From an uncultured Rhodobacter sp. (GTDB taxonomy: Bacteria; Pseudomonadota; Alphaproteobacteria; Rhodobacterales; Rhodobacteraceae), in the NCBI GenBank assembly GCA_937901435.1, contig CALGTJ010000297.1, forward strand, positions 1 to 6,558: 6,558 nt of DNA, in the 5' to 3' direction. Under the pieces are notes generated by a model. The model searched no databases, had not been told where the DNA came from, and saw nothing but the letters and a program-made list of their open reading frames with translations. This document shows, piece after piece, positions 1 to 5,731 of the stretch. A program made the translations under genes and the position numbers. Every line of letters starts with the position of its first letter. The first letter of the stretch is position 1.

Positions 1-575
1 ATGAAATGCAGGTGCATACAGGCCGTGATGTTGCGCGGGTCTTCCATCATATGGGTCAGGAAATCACGAAACAGCGTGTTGTACATCTGGTCGATATCCG
101 CATCCCGCTGGCGCACCTGTTCGGCCAGTTCCGCGTCCCGCTGAATATAGGCGTCCAGCGCGTCCTTGAGCATCAGCCCCACGTCACGCGCCATGCGGCG
201 GATGCCGTGGCTGGCGCCCTCTACCGTGGGCATTTGCACCAGCGCGGTGGTGCGCTTGGCAAGGTTCTTGGTGTAATCGCCACAGCGTTCCAGATTGGCC
301 GAGATTTTCATCACGGACAGCACGGTGCGCAGGTCGCTGGCGATTGGCGCACGCAGCGCAAGGATGCGCGCGACTTCCTGGTTCACCTGCTCTTCGAGCG
401 CGTCGATGGCCTTGTCGGCGTGACGCACCTTGAGCGCCAGTTCCTCGTCGCGTTCCAGCAAGGCCTCGGCGGCGTCGTGGATCGAGGTTTCCACCAGCCC
501 GCCCATCTTCATGATCAGCGCCTGAATGCTTTCGAGGTCGCGGTCAAACGCGGCTGCGATATGTCTGTCTTGCAT
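1..575 (-). CDS. phoU: Phosphate transport regulator PhoU (3' end cut by the window edge)
   Basis: PhoU is a cytoplasmic helical protein with two repeats. It links the Pst transporter to the PhoR kinase and keeps the Pho regulon off when phosphate is plentiful. Reading leftwards from the ATG at 575, 191 codons are open with no stop. The N-terminus MQDRHIAAAFDRDLESIQAL and the following MKMGGLVE (residues 22-29) match the first PhoU helix. The first-repeat metal-binding motif E/DxxxD is seen as NLERCGD (E96, D100). The second repeat runs through MMEDPRNITACMHLHF, just before where its own ExxxD motif should come. PhoU is usually about 235-240 residues, so roughly 45 are missing. The start is 10 bp after the pstB stop, with AGGA (584-587) overlapping that stop as a modest ribosome binding site, which suggests translational coupling. 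Family assignment is very secure; its regulatory role here is by homology. Confidence 0.96.
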   Translation of the reverse strand, partial: MQDRHIAAAFDRDLESIQALIMKMGGLVETSIHDAAEALLERDEELALKVRHADKAIDALEEQVNQEVARILALRAPIASDLRTVLSVMKISANLERCGDYTKNLAKRTTALVQMPTVEGASHGIRRMARDVGLMLKDALDAYIQRDAELAEQVRQRDADIDQMYNTLFRDFLTHMMEDPRNITACMHLHF

Positions 576-585
576 GTGCTCGATC

Positions 586-1383
586 CTAGCCGATCCGCCC
601 GGAAATATAGCTTTCCGTGCGCGGATCTGTGGGGTTGGTGAAAATCGTGTCCGTGTCGCCAAACTCGACCAGATTGCCGAGGTGGAAAAAGGCGGTGCGC
701 TGGCTGACACGGGCGGCCTGCTGCATCGAGTGGGTAACGATCACGACCGAGAACTGCTGGCGCAGGTCGTCGATCAGATCCTCGACCTGACTTGTGGCGA
801 TGGGGTCAAGGGCAGAGCACGGCTCGTCCATCAAAAGCACCTCTGGCGAGGTCGCAATGGCGCGCGCGATGCACAGGCGCTGCTGTTGCCCACCCGAAAG
901 GCCCGTCCCCGGCGCGGTCAGACGGTCCTTGACCTCATTCCAGATCGCGGCCCGTTTCAGCGAGTTCTCCACGATCTCGTCAAGGTCGGTCTTGGATTTC
1001 GACAGCCCGTGGATGCGCGGGCCATAGGCGACGTTGTCATAGATCGACTTTGGGAATGGGTTTGGTTTCTGAAACACCATCCCCACCTTGGCGCGCAATT
1101 GCACCGGATCGACACGCTTGTCATAGATGTTTTCGCCGTCGATCTCGATCTCGCCCTCGACGCGGCAGACATCAATCGTGTCGTTCATCCTGTTCAGCGT
1201 GCGCAGGAACGTCGACTTGCCACAGCCCGAAGGCCCGATAAAGGCGGTGACGGTCTTGTCCTCGATATCCACGTTCACGTCTTTGATGGCGTGGTTGTCG
1301 CCATAGTAAACCTGAACATTGCGCGCGGTGATCTTTGTGTCGGTCACGGTCAGGTTCCTTGTCTTGTTTGGTATATCGTACAT
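586..1383 (-). CDS. pstB: Phosphate ABC transporter ATP-binding protein PstB
   Basis: PstB is the cytoplasmic ATPase that drives phosphate import through PstC and PstA. The 265-residue protein has the usual length and all ABC motifs: Walker [10 protein letters not shown] (50-58), Q-loop FQKPNPFP (Q105), signature LSGGQQQR (162-169), Walker B VLLMDEP (182-188), D-loop SALD (190-193) and switch histidine H218 in VTHSM. The [20 protein letters not shown] stretch is characteristic of PstB rather than other ABC ATPases. I chose the ATG at 1383, giving MYDIPNKT, because AGGAGG (1392-1397) lies 8 bases upstream and directly follows the pstA stop codon. The frame stays open upstream to an ATG at 1527, but that would overlap pstA by about 130 bp and add an Arg/His-rich stretch unlike any PstB. 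It is the fourth gene of the operon, between pstA (14-bp gap) and phoU (10-bp gap). Confidence 0.98.
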   Translation of the reverse strand: MYDIPNKTRNLTVTDTKITARNVQVYYGDNHAIKDVNVDIEDKTVTAFIGPSGCGKSTFLRTLNRMNDTIDVCRVEGEIEIDGENIYDKRVDPVQLRAKVGMVFQKPNPFPKSIYDNVAYGPRIHGLSKSKTDLDEIVENSLKRAAIWNEVKDRLTAPGTGLSGGQQQRLCIARAIATSPEVLLMDEPCSALDPIATSQVEDLIDDLRQQFSVVIVTHSMQQAARVSQRTAFFHLGNLVEFGDTDTIFTNPTDPRTESYISGRIG

Positions 1384-1391
1384 TGCAGCCC

Positions 1392-1397
1392 CCTCCT
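1392..1397 (-). promoter_or_regulatory. Ribosome binding site of pstB (decides the start)
   Basis: AGGAGG on the minus strand, a full-strength Shine-Dalgarno match, with 8 bases between it and the ATG at 1383. It begins immediately after the pstA stop TAG (1398-1400), so a ribosome finishing pstA is placed on the pstB start. It supports the 265-residue start over the longer open frame. Confidence 0.85.
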
Positions 1398-2762
1398 CTA
1401 CCAGCGACGCTCGAACCGGCGGCGCAGGATGATGGCGATGATGTTCATGGTCAGCAGGAACACCAGCAGGATGATAATGCCGCCCCAGGCGCGTTCGTAA
1501 TAGGCTGGGTCGGCGCGTTTGGCCCATTCATAGATCTGGGCGGGCATGGCAGAGTTGGCATCAAGAAAGCCCGAGGCCAGTCCATCAGGATAGTTGGTGG
1601 CGATATAGCCCACCATCCCGATCAGCAGCAGTGGCGCGGTTTCACCCAAGGCCTGCGCGAGGCCCAGAATGGTCCCTGTCAGGATGCCGGGCATCGCAAG
1701 AGGCAGGACGTGGTGGAACACCGACTGCATCTTGGACGCCCCGATCCCAAGCGCTGCATCGCGGATCGAGTGGGGGACGGATTTCAGCGAGGCGCGGGTC
1801 GAGATGATGATCGTTGGCAAGGTCATCAGGGTCAGCACAAGCCCGCCGACCAGAGGCGCGGATTGTGGCAAATGGGCGAACTGGATAAAGACCGCAAGGC
1901 CAAGGATACCAAAGACGATAGAGGGCACAGCGGCGAGGTTCGAGATGTTCACCTCGATCAGGTCGGTCCAGCGGTTCTTGGGCGCAAATTCTTCAAGATA
2001 GATCGAGGCGGCAACCCCGATGGGCAGCGACAGTACCAGCACTACCAGCATCATAAACAGCGAGCCCAGCATCGAGACACCCAAGCCCGCCTGCTCTGCC
2101 CGGCTTTCAGAGGCATCCGCGCCAAAGATGAAATCCATGTTGAACTGCTTGGCAATCACCCCCGCAGGCACCAGCGCATCCACCAGATCCAGATGGGCGG
2201 CGTCGATATTCTTGTCGCGCTCAATCGACTCGCGGGTGACGCGCTTTTTCAGGTAGCCATCGACGCGGCTGGCGGTGAGCAGGCGAAACTCGACCGTTTC
2301 CCCGATCTTGTCCGGGTTGGCGATCACATAGTCGCGCACCTGCGCAGGCGCCGAGGCCGACAGCAGCGCCTTCATGTCCTTGCCCTTGACCAGCGGCGTC
2401 TCAAGCCCAAGCTCTTGCACCTTGGCCAGCATGGCGTTCTGGATCAGCGGGGCATAGCCGAAGGTGGACACTTTCTTTATGTCCTCGATATTGCGCTCAC
2501 CCTTTTTGTCCAGCTTAGCCGGATCAAGCGGCACAGAGATCGTCACAAAGGTCTGTTGAAACGCGCCAAGCCCGTTGGACAGGATCGCGCTGAGCAGGAT
2601 CACCAGAAACACCAGCCCTGCCCCGATGGCCGCGATCCCGTACAGGCGAAACCGGGCTTCGCGGGCATTGCGCTGTTTGGTACGCTCGTCCTGAACGGTC
2701 AGCGATTTGAACGTCTTGCCGGGGGCAGATGCGCTTGGCATGTGTTGGGTGGCGTCGGTCAT
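1398..2762 (-). CDS. pstA: Phosphate ABC transporter permease PstA, long alphaproteobacterial form
   Basis: PstA is one of two inner-membrane subunits forming the phosphate channel with PstC. The protein has 454 residues, against about 296 in E. coli PstA. Residues 1-40 are polar, charged and probably cytoplasmic. A first membrane helix follows at about 41-62. Then comes a mostly hydrophilic segment of about 165 residues (63-228), predicted periplasmic. The conserved MetI-like permease domain follows, with helices near 230-254, 278-295, 305-320, 360-385 and 427-447. The EAA loop that docks on PstB is at 325-363 ([19 protein letters not shown], then [11 protein letters not shown]). The C-terminus is basic (RRRFERRW). 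The N-terminal insert resembles what I recall as DUF3333 in long PstA proteins; its function is unknown to me. The start overlaps the pstC stop in an ATGA junction, and GGGAG (2771-2775) inside the end of pstC lies 8 bases upstream of the ATG. Confidence 0.96.
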   Translation of the reverse strand: MTDATQHMPSASAPGKTFKSLTVQDERTKQRNAREARFRLYGIAAIGAGLVFLVILLSAILSNGLGAFQQTFVTISVPLDPAKLDKKGERNIEDIKKVSTFGYAPLIQNAMLAKVQELGLETPLVKGKDMKALLSASAPAQVRDYVIANPDKIGETVEFRLLTASRVDGYLKKRVTRESIERDKNIDAAHLDLVDALVPAGVIAKQFNMDFIFGADASESRAEQAGLGVSMLGSLFMMLVVLVLSLPIGVAASIYLEEFAPKNRWTDLIEVNISNLAAVPSIVFGILGLAVFIQFAHLPQSAPLVGGLVLTLMTLPTIIISTRASLKSVPHSIRDAALGIGASKMQSVFHHVLPLAMPGILTGTILGLAQALGETAPLLLIGMVGYIATNYPDGLASGFLDANSAMPAQIYEWAKRADPAYYERAWGGIIILLVFLLTMNIIAIILRRRFERRW

Positions 2763-4225
2763 TCGTACTGCTCCCGGTATTTGCGCACGATATACAGCGC
2801 GAAGATATTCAGCCCCAGCGTGATGACAAACAAGGTCATGCCAAGGGCAAAGGCCACCAGTGCCTCGGGCGAGGCAAAATCCGCGTCCCCCGTCAACTGG
2901 CTGACGATTTTGGCCGTTACGGTGGTCATGGCGTCAAAGGGGTTCAGCGACAGGCTTGCCGCCGCCCCTGCCCCCAGCACCACGATCATCGTCTCGCCAA
3001 TGGCGCGGCTGGCGGCCAGCAGGATCGCACCGACAATGCCGGGCAAGGCCGCGGGCAGCACCACCTGCTTGATGGTTTCGCTTTGCGTCGCGCCCAGCCC
3101 GTAAGAGCCATCGCGCATGGATTGGGGTACGGCGTTGATGATGTCGTCACTCAGCGAGCTGACAAAGGGGATCAGCATCACGCCCATCACCAGACCCGCC
3201 GTCATCACCGCCGTGCCGCCCGACATCCAGCCGACCGTATTGGCGCCAAAGACCTCGACCAACAGGGGGCCGACCGTCAGCAAGGCAAAGAGGCCGTAGA
3301 CGATGGTCGGGATCCCGGCCAGCACCTCTAACAAGGGTTTGGCGAAAGAGCGCACCTTGTGGCTGGCGTATTCCGACAGGTAGACGGCGGCGAACAGCCC
3401 GATGGGCACAGACACAAGCAGCGCGATCAGCGAGATATAGAGCGTGCCCCACAACAGCGGCAACACACCAAGGGTCGACCCACCGCCCCGGCCAGAGAAA
3501 CTGGGCGACCATTCCAGCGCAAAGAAAAACTCTGACGCCGGATACAGCTTGAAGAATTCGATGGTGTTGAAGATCAGCGAAAACACGATACCGATGGTGG
3601 TCAGAACCGCGACAGAGGCGGCAAAGATCAGGATCGCCAGCATACCGCTTTCGACCGTGTTGCGCGCGCGGTAGTCCTTGTCAGAGCGGCGAAACGCCAC
3701 AAACAGCCCAAGCCCCGCCATGACCAGCACCGCAATCGTCATCAACAGATTGCCCGTCGCACTCTGGCCGCGATAGCTTTGGGCCGCTGCCAGAATGTCG
3801 CCCGTCACATCAGACCCCAGCGCAACCCCCAGATCCGCCAGTTTTGCGCGGGCGTCATCCGGTTGCAGCGCGCCCGTCTGCGCCTCGCTCATCGCGCCCG
3901 TCGAGACCGCAAGATCCAGCCCCTCGGCTACGCGGCGCACATCCGACATCACCAGACCGACCGTGCTTGTGTCACTGACAGCCGTGTCGGGCAAGAGGGC
4001 CGCAATACGGGCGTCCACGATCAGAGGCTGCACCAAAAGCCAGACCACCAGCACCGCAAAGGCTGGAACGATCACGAACATGGCCACATTGGTGCCGTAA
4101 TAATTGGGCAGCGAATGCAGGCGACGGCGATCCCCCCCGGCACTGGCCAGCGCCCTCGCCCGCCCGGCGACATAGCCAAGCAGCGCAAGGCCCAGCACGA
4201 TCAAAAATAGCCAGAGTACAGGCAT
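2759..4225 (-). CDS. pstC: Phosphate ABC transporter permease PstC, long alphaproteobacterial form
   Basis: PstC is the partner permease to PstA in the inner-membrane phosphate channel. The protein has 488 residues, against about 319 in E. coli. The extra part is N-terminal: hydrophobic helices at about 3-20 and 46-69, a soluble segment at 70-157 rich in Ala and Asp, and another helix at about 158-178. The canonical permease core follows, with a helix at 194-219, a periplasmic stretch containing LEWSPSFSGRGGGSTLGVLP (237-256) typical of PstC, and further helices near 256-285, 300-325, 338-356, 393-418 and 457-480. The EAA loop is at 364-400 (NAVPQSMRDGSYGLGATQSE, then VVLPAALPGIVGA). The ATG at 4225 is preceded by TGGAG (4231-4235), 5 bases away. 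The stop TGA (2759-2761) overlaps the pstA ATG. The gene sits 95 bp after pstS, across a strong hairpin. The identity is secure; the role of the N-terminal extension is unknown. Confidence 0.96.
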   Translation of the reverse strand: MPVLWLFLIVLGLALLGYVAGRARALASAGGDRRRLHSLPNYYGTNVAMFVIVPAFAVLVVWLLVQPLIVDARIAALLPDTAVSDTSTVGLVMSDVRRVAEGLDLAVSTGAMSEAQTGALQPDDARAKLADLGVALGSDVTGDILAAAQSYRGQSATGNLLMTIAVLVMAGLGLFVAFRRSDKDYRARNTVESGMLAILIFAASVAVLTTIGIVFSLIFNTIEFFKLYPASEFFFALEWSPSFSGRGGGSTLGVLPLLWGTLYISLIALLVSVPIGLFAAVYLSEYASHKVRSFAKPLLEVLAGIPTIVYGLFALLTVGPLLVEVFGANTVGWMSGGTAVMTAGLVMGVMLIPFVSSLSDDIINAVPQSMRDGSYGLGATQSETIKQVVLPAALPGIVGAILLAASRAIGETMIVVLGAGAAASLSLNPFDAMTTVTAKIVSQLTGDADFASPEALVAFALGMTLFVITLGLNIFALYIVRKYREQYE

Positions 4226-4230
4226 GAAAG

Positions 4231-4235
4231 CTCCA
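4231..4235 (-). promoter_or_regulatory. Ribosome binding site of pstC
   Basis: TGGAG on the minus strand, 5 bases upstream of the ATG at 4225. It lies downstream of the pstS-pstC hairpin, so pstC has its own initiation signal and is not translationally coupled to pstS, unlike pstA. Confidence 0.65.
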
Positions 4236-4272
4236 GTAGTGGGTTCGAAAAAGACCTGAAAGGGACGCGTGA

Positions 4273-4294
4273 GGGCGGCAATGACTTGCCGCCC
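4273..4294 (-). other. Perfect stem-loop between pstS and pstC
   Basis: The arms are GGGCGGCAA and TTGCCGCCC (9 bp, no mismatch) around a 4-base loop. The hairpin starts 26 bases after the pstS stop and ends 47 bases before the pstC start. On the minus-strand transcript it is not followed at once by a U-run; the next bases are TCACGCGTCCC, and a five-T run comes only later (4249-4253). It therefore looks less like a full Rho-independent terminator than like a partial terminator or a 3'-end stabiliser of the pstS message. Such elements are known between binding-protein and permease genes of ABC operons, where the binding protein is needed in excess. The structure is seen directly; the role is inferred. 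Confidence 0.75.
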
Positions 4295-4320
4295 CCAGTG
4301 TTTTGCAAAGCCTTGTGGGC

Positions 4321-5352
4321 TTAGTTCATTGTCATCCCGCCGGAGACAGCCTCTTGGGTCGCGGCCAGCTCTGGATCGGACACCAGACCATATTCGGCCA
4401 GAGGACCGTCAGGGCCTGCGATCTCGTCAGAGACGAAGAAATCCGCAAATTCCTGAAGACCGGGGATCACACCCAGATGCGCTGCTTTGATGTAGAAATA
4501 CAGCGGACGCGACACAGGATATTCGCCGGTCGAGATCGTCGCCGTGGTGGGGGCAACGCCGCCCATGGTGGCCACCTTCAGCTTGTCGGTGTTGTTCTCG
4601 TAGAATGCCAGACCGAACACGCCGATGCCATTGGTGTTGGCGTCGATGCGGGCCAGGGTCTCGGTGTAGTCACCATCGATATCGACCGACTTGCCATCGG
4701 TACGCACGGACAGACAAGCGTCCTCTGCGTCGTCCTCTGTCATGCCAGAGGCAACCATGGCGGCCAGCGCACCCGTGGCTTCGCAGCCAGCGGCAATCAC
4801 CTTTTCCTCAAACACTTCACGGGTGCCGTGCTTGGTGCCGGGAATGAAGGCGAGGATCTCTGCGTCAGGCAGATCAGCGTTGAAATCGCTCCACTTGGTG
4901 TAGGGATTGTCGACCAGCGCGCCGTCAACCACAACCTTTGGGGCCAGAGCGTTGAACAGATCGGCTGGCTGGAAGGCGGTAAAGGCCGGGCCGTCCAGCT
5001 GGCTGGCGAACACGATGCCGTCATAGCCGACGCGCACTTCGATGATGTCGGTCACGCCGTTTTCGGCACAAGCGACGATCTCTTTTTCACGGATGCCGCG
5101 CGACGCATTTGCGATGTCGATGGTGTTTTCGCCAACGCCCTCGCAGAACCGCTTGAGGCCAGCCGAAGAGCCGCCGGATTCAACAACGGGTGTCGGAAAG
5201 TCGAAATTCTCGCCAAAGGCTTCGGCCACGATCGAGGCATAGGGCAGCACGGTCGAGGACCCGGCAACTTGCACGTTGTCACGCGCAAACGACGCGGTGG
5301 CCGCGACGGCGGAAAGTGCCAGAACTGAGGCAGAGGTTTTCACGAAAGACAT
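4321..5352 (-). CDS. pstS: Periplasmic phosphate-binding protein PstS
   Basis: PstS captures phosphate in the periplasm and delivers it to PstC and PstA. The 343-residue protein begins with a Sec signal peptide: lysine at residue 5, a hydrophobic core at about 7-20 and a likely cleavage after SFA (residue 23), leaving RDNVQVAGSS at the mature N-terminus. There is no lipobox cysteine, so it should be soluble rather than lipid-anchored. Ligand-loop motifs are AGSSTV (30-35), ESGGSSAGLKRF (58-69), DIANASR (79-85) and PGTKHGTREVF (171-181). The last fills the place of the RSDGSGT loop in E. coli PstS, so the phosphate-contact arginine may be R178. Four cysteines (70, 95, 190, 213) could form two disulfides. 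The ATG at 5352 has AGGAG (5360-5364) 7 bases upstream. It is the first gene after the Pho box and probably the most strongly expressed. Confidence 0.97.
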   Translation of the reverse strand: MSFVKTSASVLALSAVAATASFARDNVQVAGSSTVLPYASIVAEAFGENFDFPTPVVESGGSSAGLKRFCEGVGENTIDIANASRGIREKEIVACAENGVTDIIEVRVGYDGIVFASQLDGPAFTAFQPADLFNALAPKVVVDGALVDNPYTKWSDFNADLPDAEILAFIPGTKHGTREVFEEKVIAAGCEATGALAAMVASGMTEDDAEDACLSVRTDGKSVDIDGDYTETLARIDANTNGIGVFGLAFYENNTDKLKVATMGGVAPTTATISTGEYPVSRPLYFYIKAAHLGVIPGLQEFADFFVSDEIAGPDGPLAEYGLVSDPELAATQEAVSGGMTMN

Positions 5353-5359
5353 AGAGATG

Positions 5360-5364
5360 CTCCT
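5360..5364 (-). promoter_or_regulatory. Ribosome binding site of pstS
   Basis: AGGAG on the minus strand, 7 bases from the ATG at 5352. It supports this start, which also gives an intact signal peptide. It lies 15 bases downstream of the leader hairpin. Confidence 0.8.
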
Positions 5365-5379
5365 GAGTATTTTTCACAG

Positions 5380-5397
5380 GCGAGGGATCGGCCTCGC
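5380..5397 (-). other. GC-rich hairpin in the pstS leader
   Basis: The arms GCGAGG and CCTCGC form a perfect 6-bp stem around a 6-base loop. It lies between the Pho box and the pstS ribosome binding site, so it should be in the 5' untranslated leader. A 5' stem of this kind could stabilise the mRNA or tune initiation. The pairing is seen; the function is inferred, and a 6-bp GC stem can occur by chance in DNA of this composition. Confidence 0.45.
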
Positions 5398-5429
5398 TTG
5401 AAACGGCTGATAGGCGGCACGCGCTATGC

Positions 5430-5462
5430 TTTTGTGAACGTTTTGTAACGCTTTTATGACAA
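5430..5462 (-). promoter_or_regulatory. Triple-repeat Pho box (PhoB operator) upstream of pstS
   Basis: On the minus strand three 7-base units follow each other at exact 11-bp steps, each trailed by AAAA: TTGTCAT (5456-5462), GCGTTAC (5445-5451) and CGTTCAC (5434-5440). The core is G/T-T-C/T-A-C/T. This fits the established PhoB operator, direct repeats of CTGTCAT-like heptamers separated by A/T-rich 4-mers, where two units make one box and bind a PhoB dimer. Here the three units make two overlapping boxes. The site ends 77 bp before the pstS ATG and points towards pstS. No -35 is expected in a PhoB-activated promoter. Possible -10 elements are CATAGC (5423-5428), about 16 bp beyond the second unit, or TATCAG (5407-5412); neither is convincing alone. 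Confidence 0.85.
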
Positions 5463-5522
5463 GCGACATTTGTCTAGATGTCGAAGATGTATTGCGGCAG
5501 ATCTGGGGCGCTCAACAAGCCA

Positions 5523-5552
5523 TTGTAATCGCGCGATTTAATGCGATTGCAA
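5523..5552. repeat. Imperfect inverted repeat in the phoR-pstS gap
   Basis: The arms TTGTAATCGC (5523-5532) and GCGATTGCAA (5543-5552) pair over 9 of 10 positions with a 10-base spacer. The perfect 12-base palindrome AATCGCGCGATT (5527-5538) overlaps the left arm. There is no T-run on either side, so it is a poor terminator. It could be an operator for a dimeric regulator placed about 60 bp upstream of the Pho box, or a chance dyad. Confidence 0.4.
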
Positions 5553-5686
5553 GAGGCCAGATGATCCATGATTCCGACACTGTTACAAAAAACTTGTCCA
5601 CATCTAATTTCATCTGACTGCAGCGTCGCGCGGAACGTCCATCAATTTACCACTATTTAATGACTCGCGATGTCCTCGATACGAAT

Positions 5687-5705
5687 CAATTTTCGAAGAA
5701 AATTG
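5687..5705. repeat. AT-rich perfect dyad just downstream of phoR
   Basis: CAATTTTC and GAAAATTG form a perfect 8-bp dyad with a 3-base spacer, 26 bases past the phoR stop. The position suits a transcript end, but the stem is AT-rich and the minus-strand sequence that follows (ATTCGTATCG) has no U-tract. It is at most a weak terminator or mRNA 3'-end structure, or else a protein-binding dyad. Confidence 0.4.
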
Positions 5706-5731
5706 GCTGTGGTCTGACGCAAGGCTTCGCC

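Larger units (their letters stand above)
5353..5731. other. phoR-pstS intergenic regulatory region
   Basis: These 379 bp lack a supportable gene on either strand; the only plus-strand frame entering it (from 5660) runs antisense into phoR. From the pstS side it holds the ribosome binding site, the leader hairpin, the Pho box at 5430-5462 and a short inverted repeat CGACAT/ATGTCG (5464-5469 and 5478-5483). Further right are an imperfect inverted repeat at 5523-5552 and an AT-rich dyad at 5687-5705, 26 bases after the phoR stop. The stretch from about 5560 to 5705 is visibly more AT-rich than the genes. I see no Rho-independent terminator with a good U-tract for phoR, so whether phoR transcription stops here is open. 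Confidence 0.6.

Noticed and set aside
1384..1527. Longer pstB start at 1527 (313 residues)
   Set aside because: The extra 48 residues overlap pstA out of frame, are Arg/His-rich and unlike PstB N-termini, and the strong AGGAGG favours the ATG at 1383.
1335..3104. Plus-strand open frame of 589 codons, plus others at 526-1500, 2729-3331 and 4303-5328
   Set aside because: They lie antisense to well-conserved pst genes, have skewed His/Gln/Arg-rich composition, show no domains, and arise from the GC-rich codon pattern of the opposite strand.
4273..4294. Full Rho-independent terminator after pstS
   Set aside because: The stem is strong, but no U-tract follows directly, and pstC-phoU downstream have no visible promoter or Pho box of their own, so transcription must pass through.
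5580..5601. CTGTTAC followed by six A and CTTGTCCAC on the plus strand, resembling a second Pho box
   Set aside because: The second heptamer-like element is about 14 bp from the first rather than 11, and the direction is away from pstS into phoR antisense, with no gene to drive.
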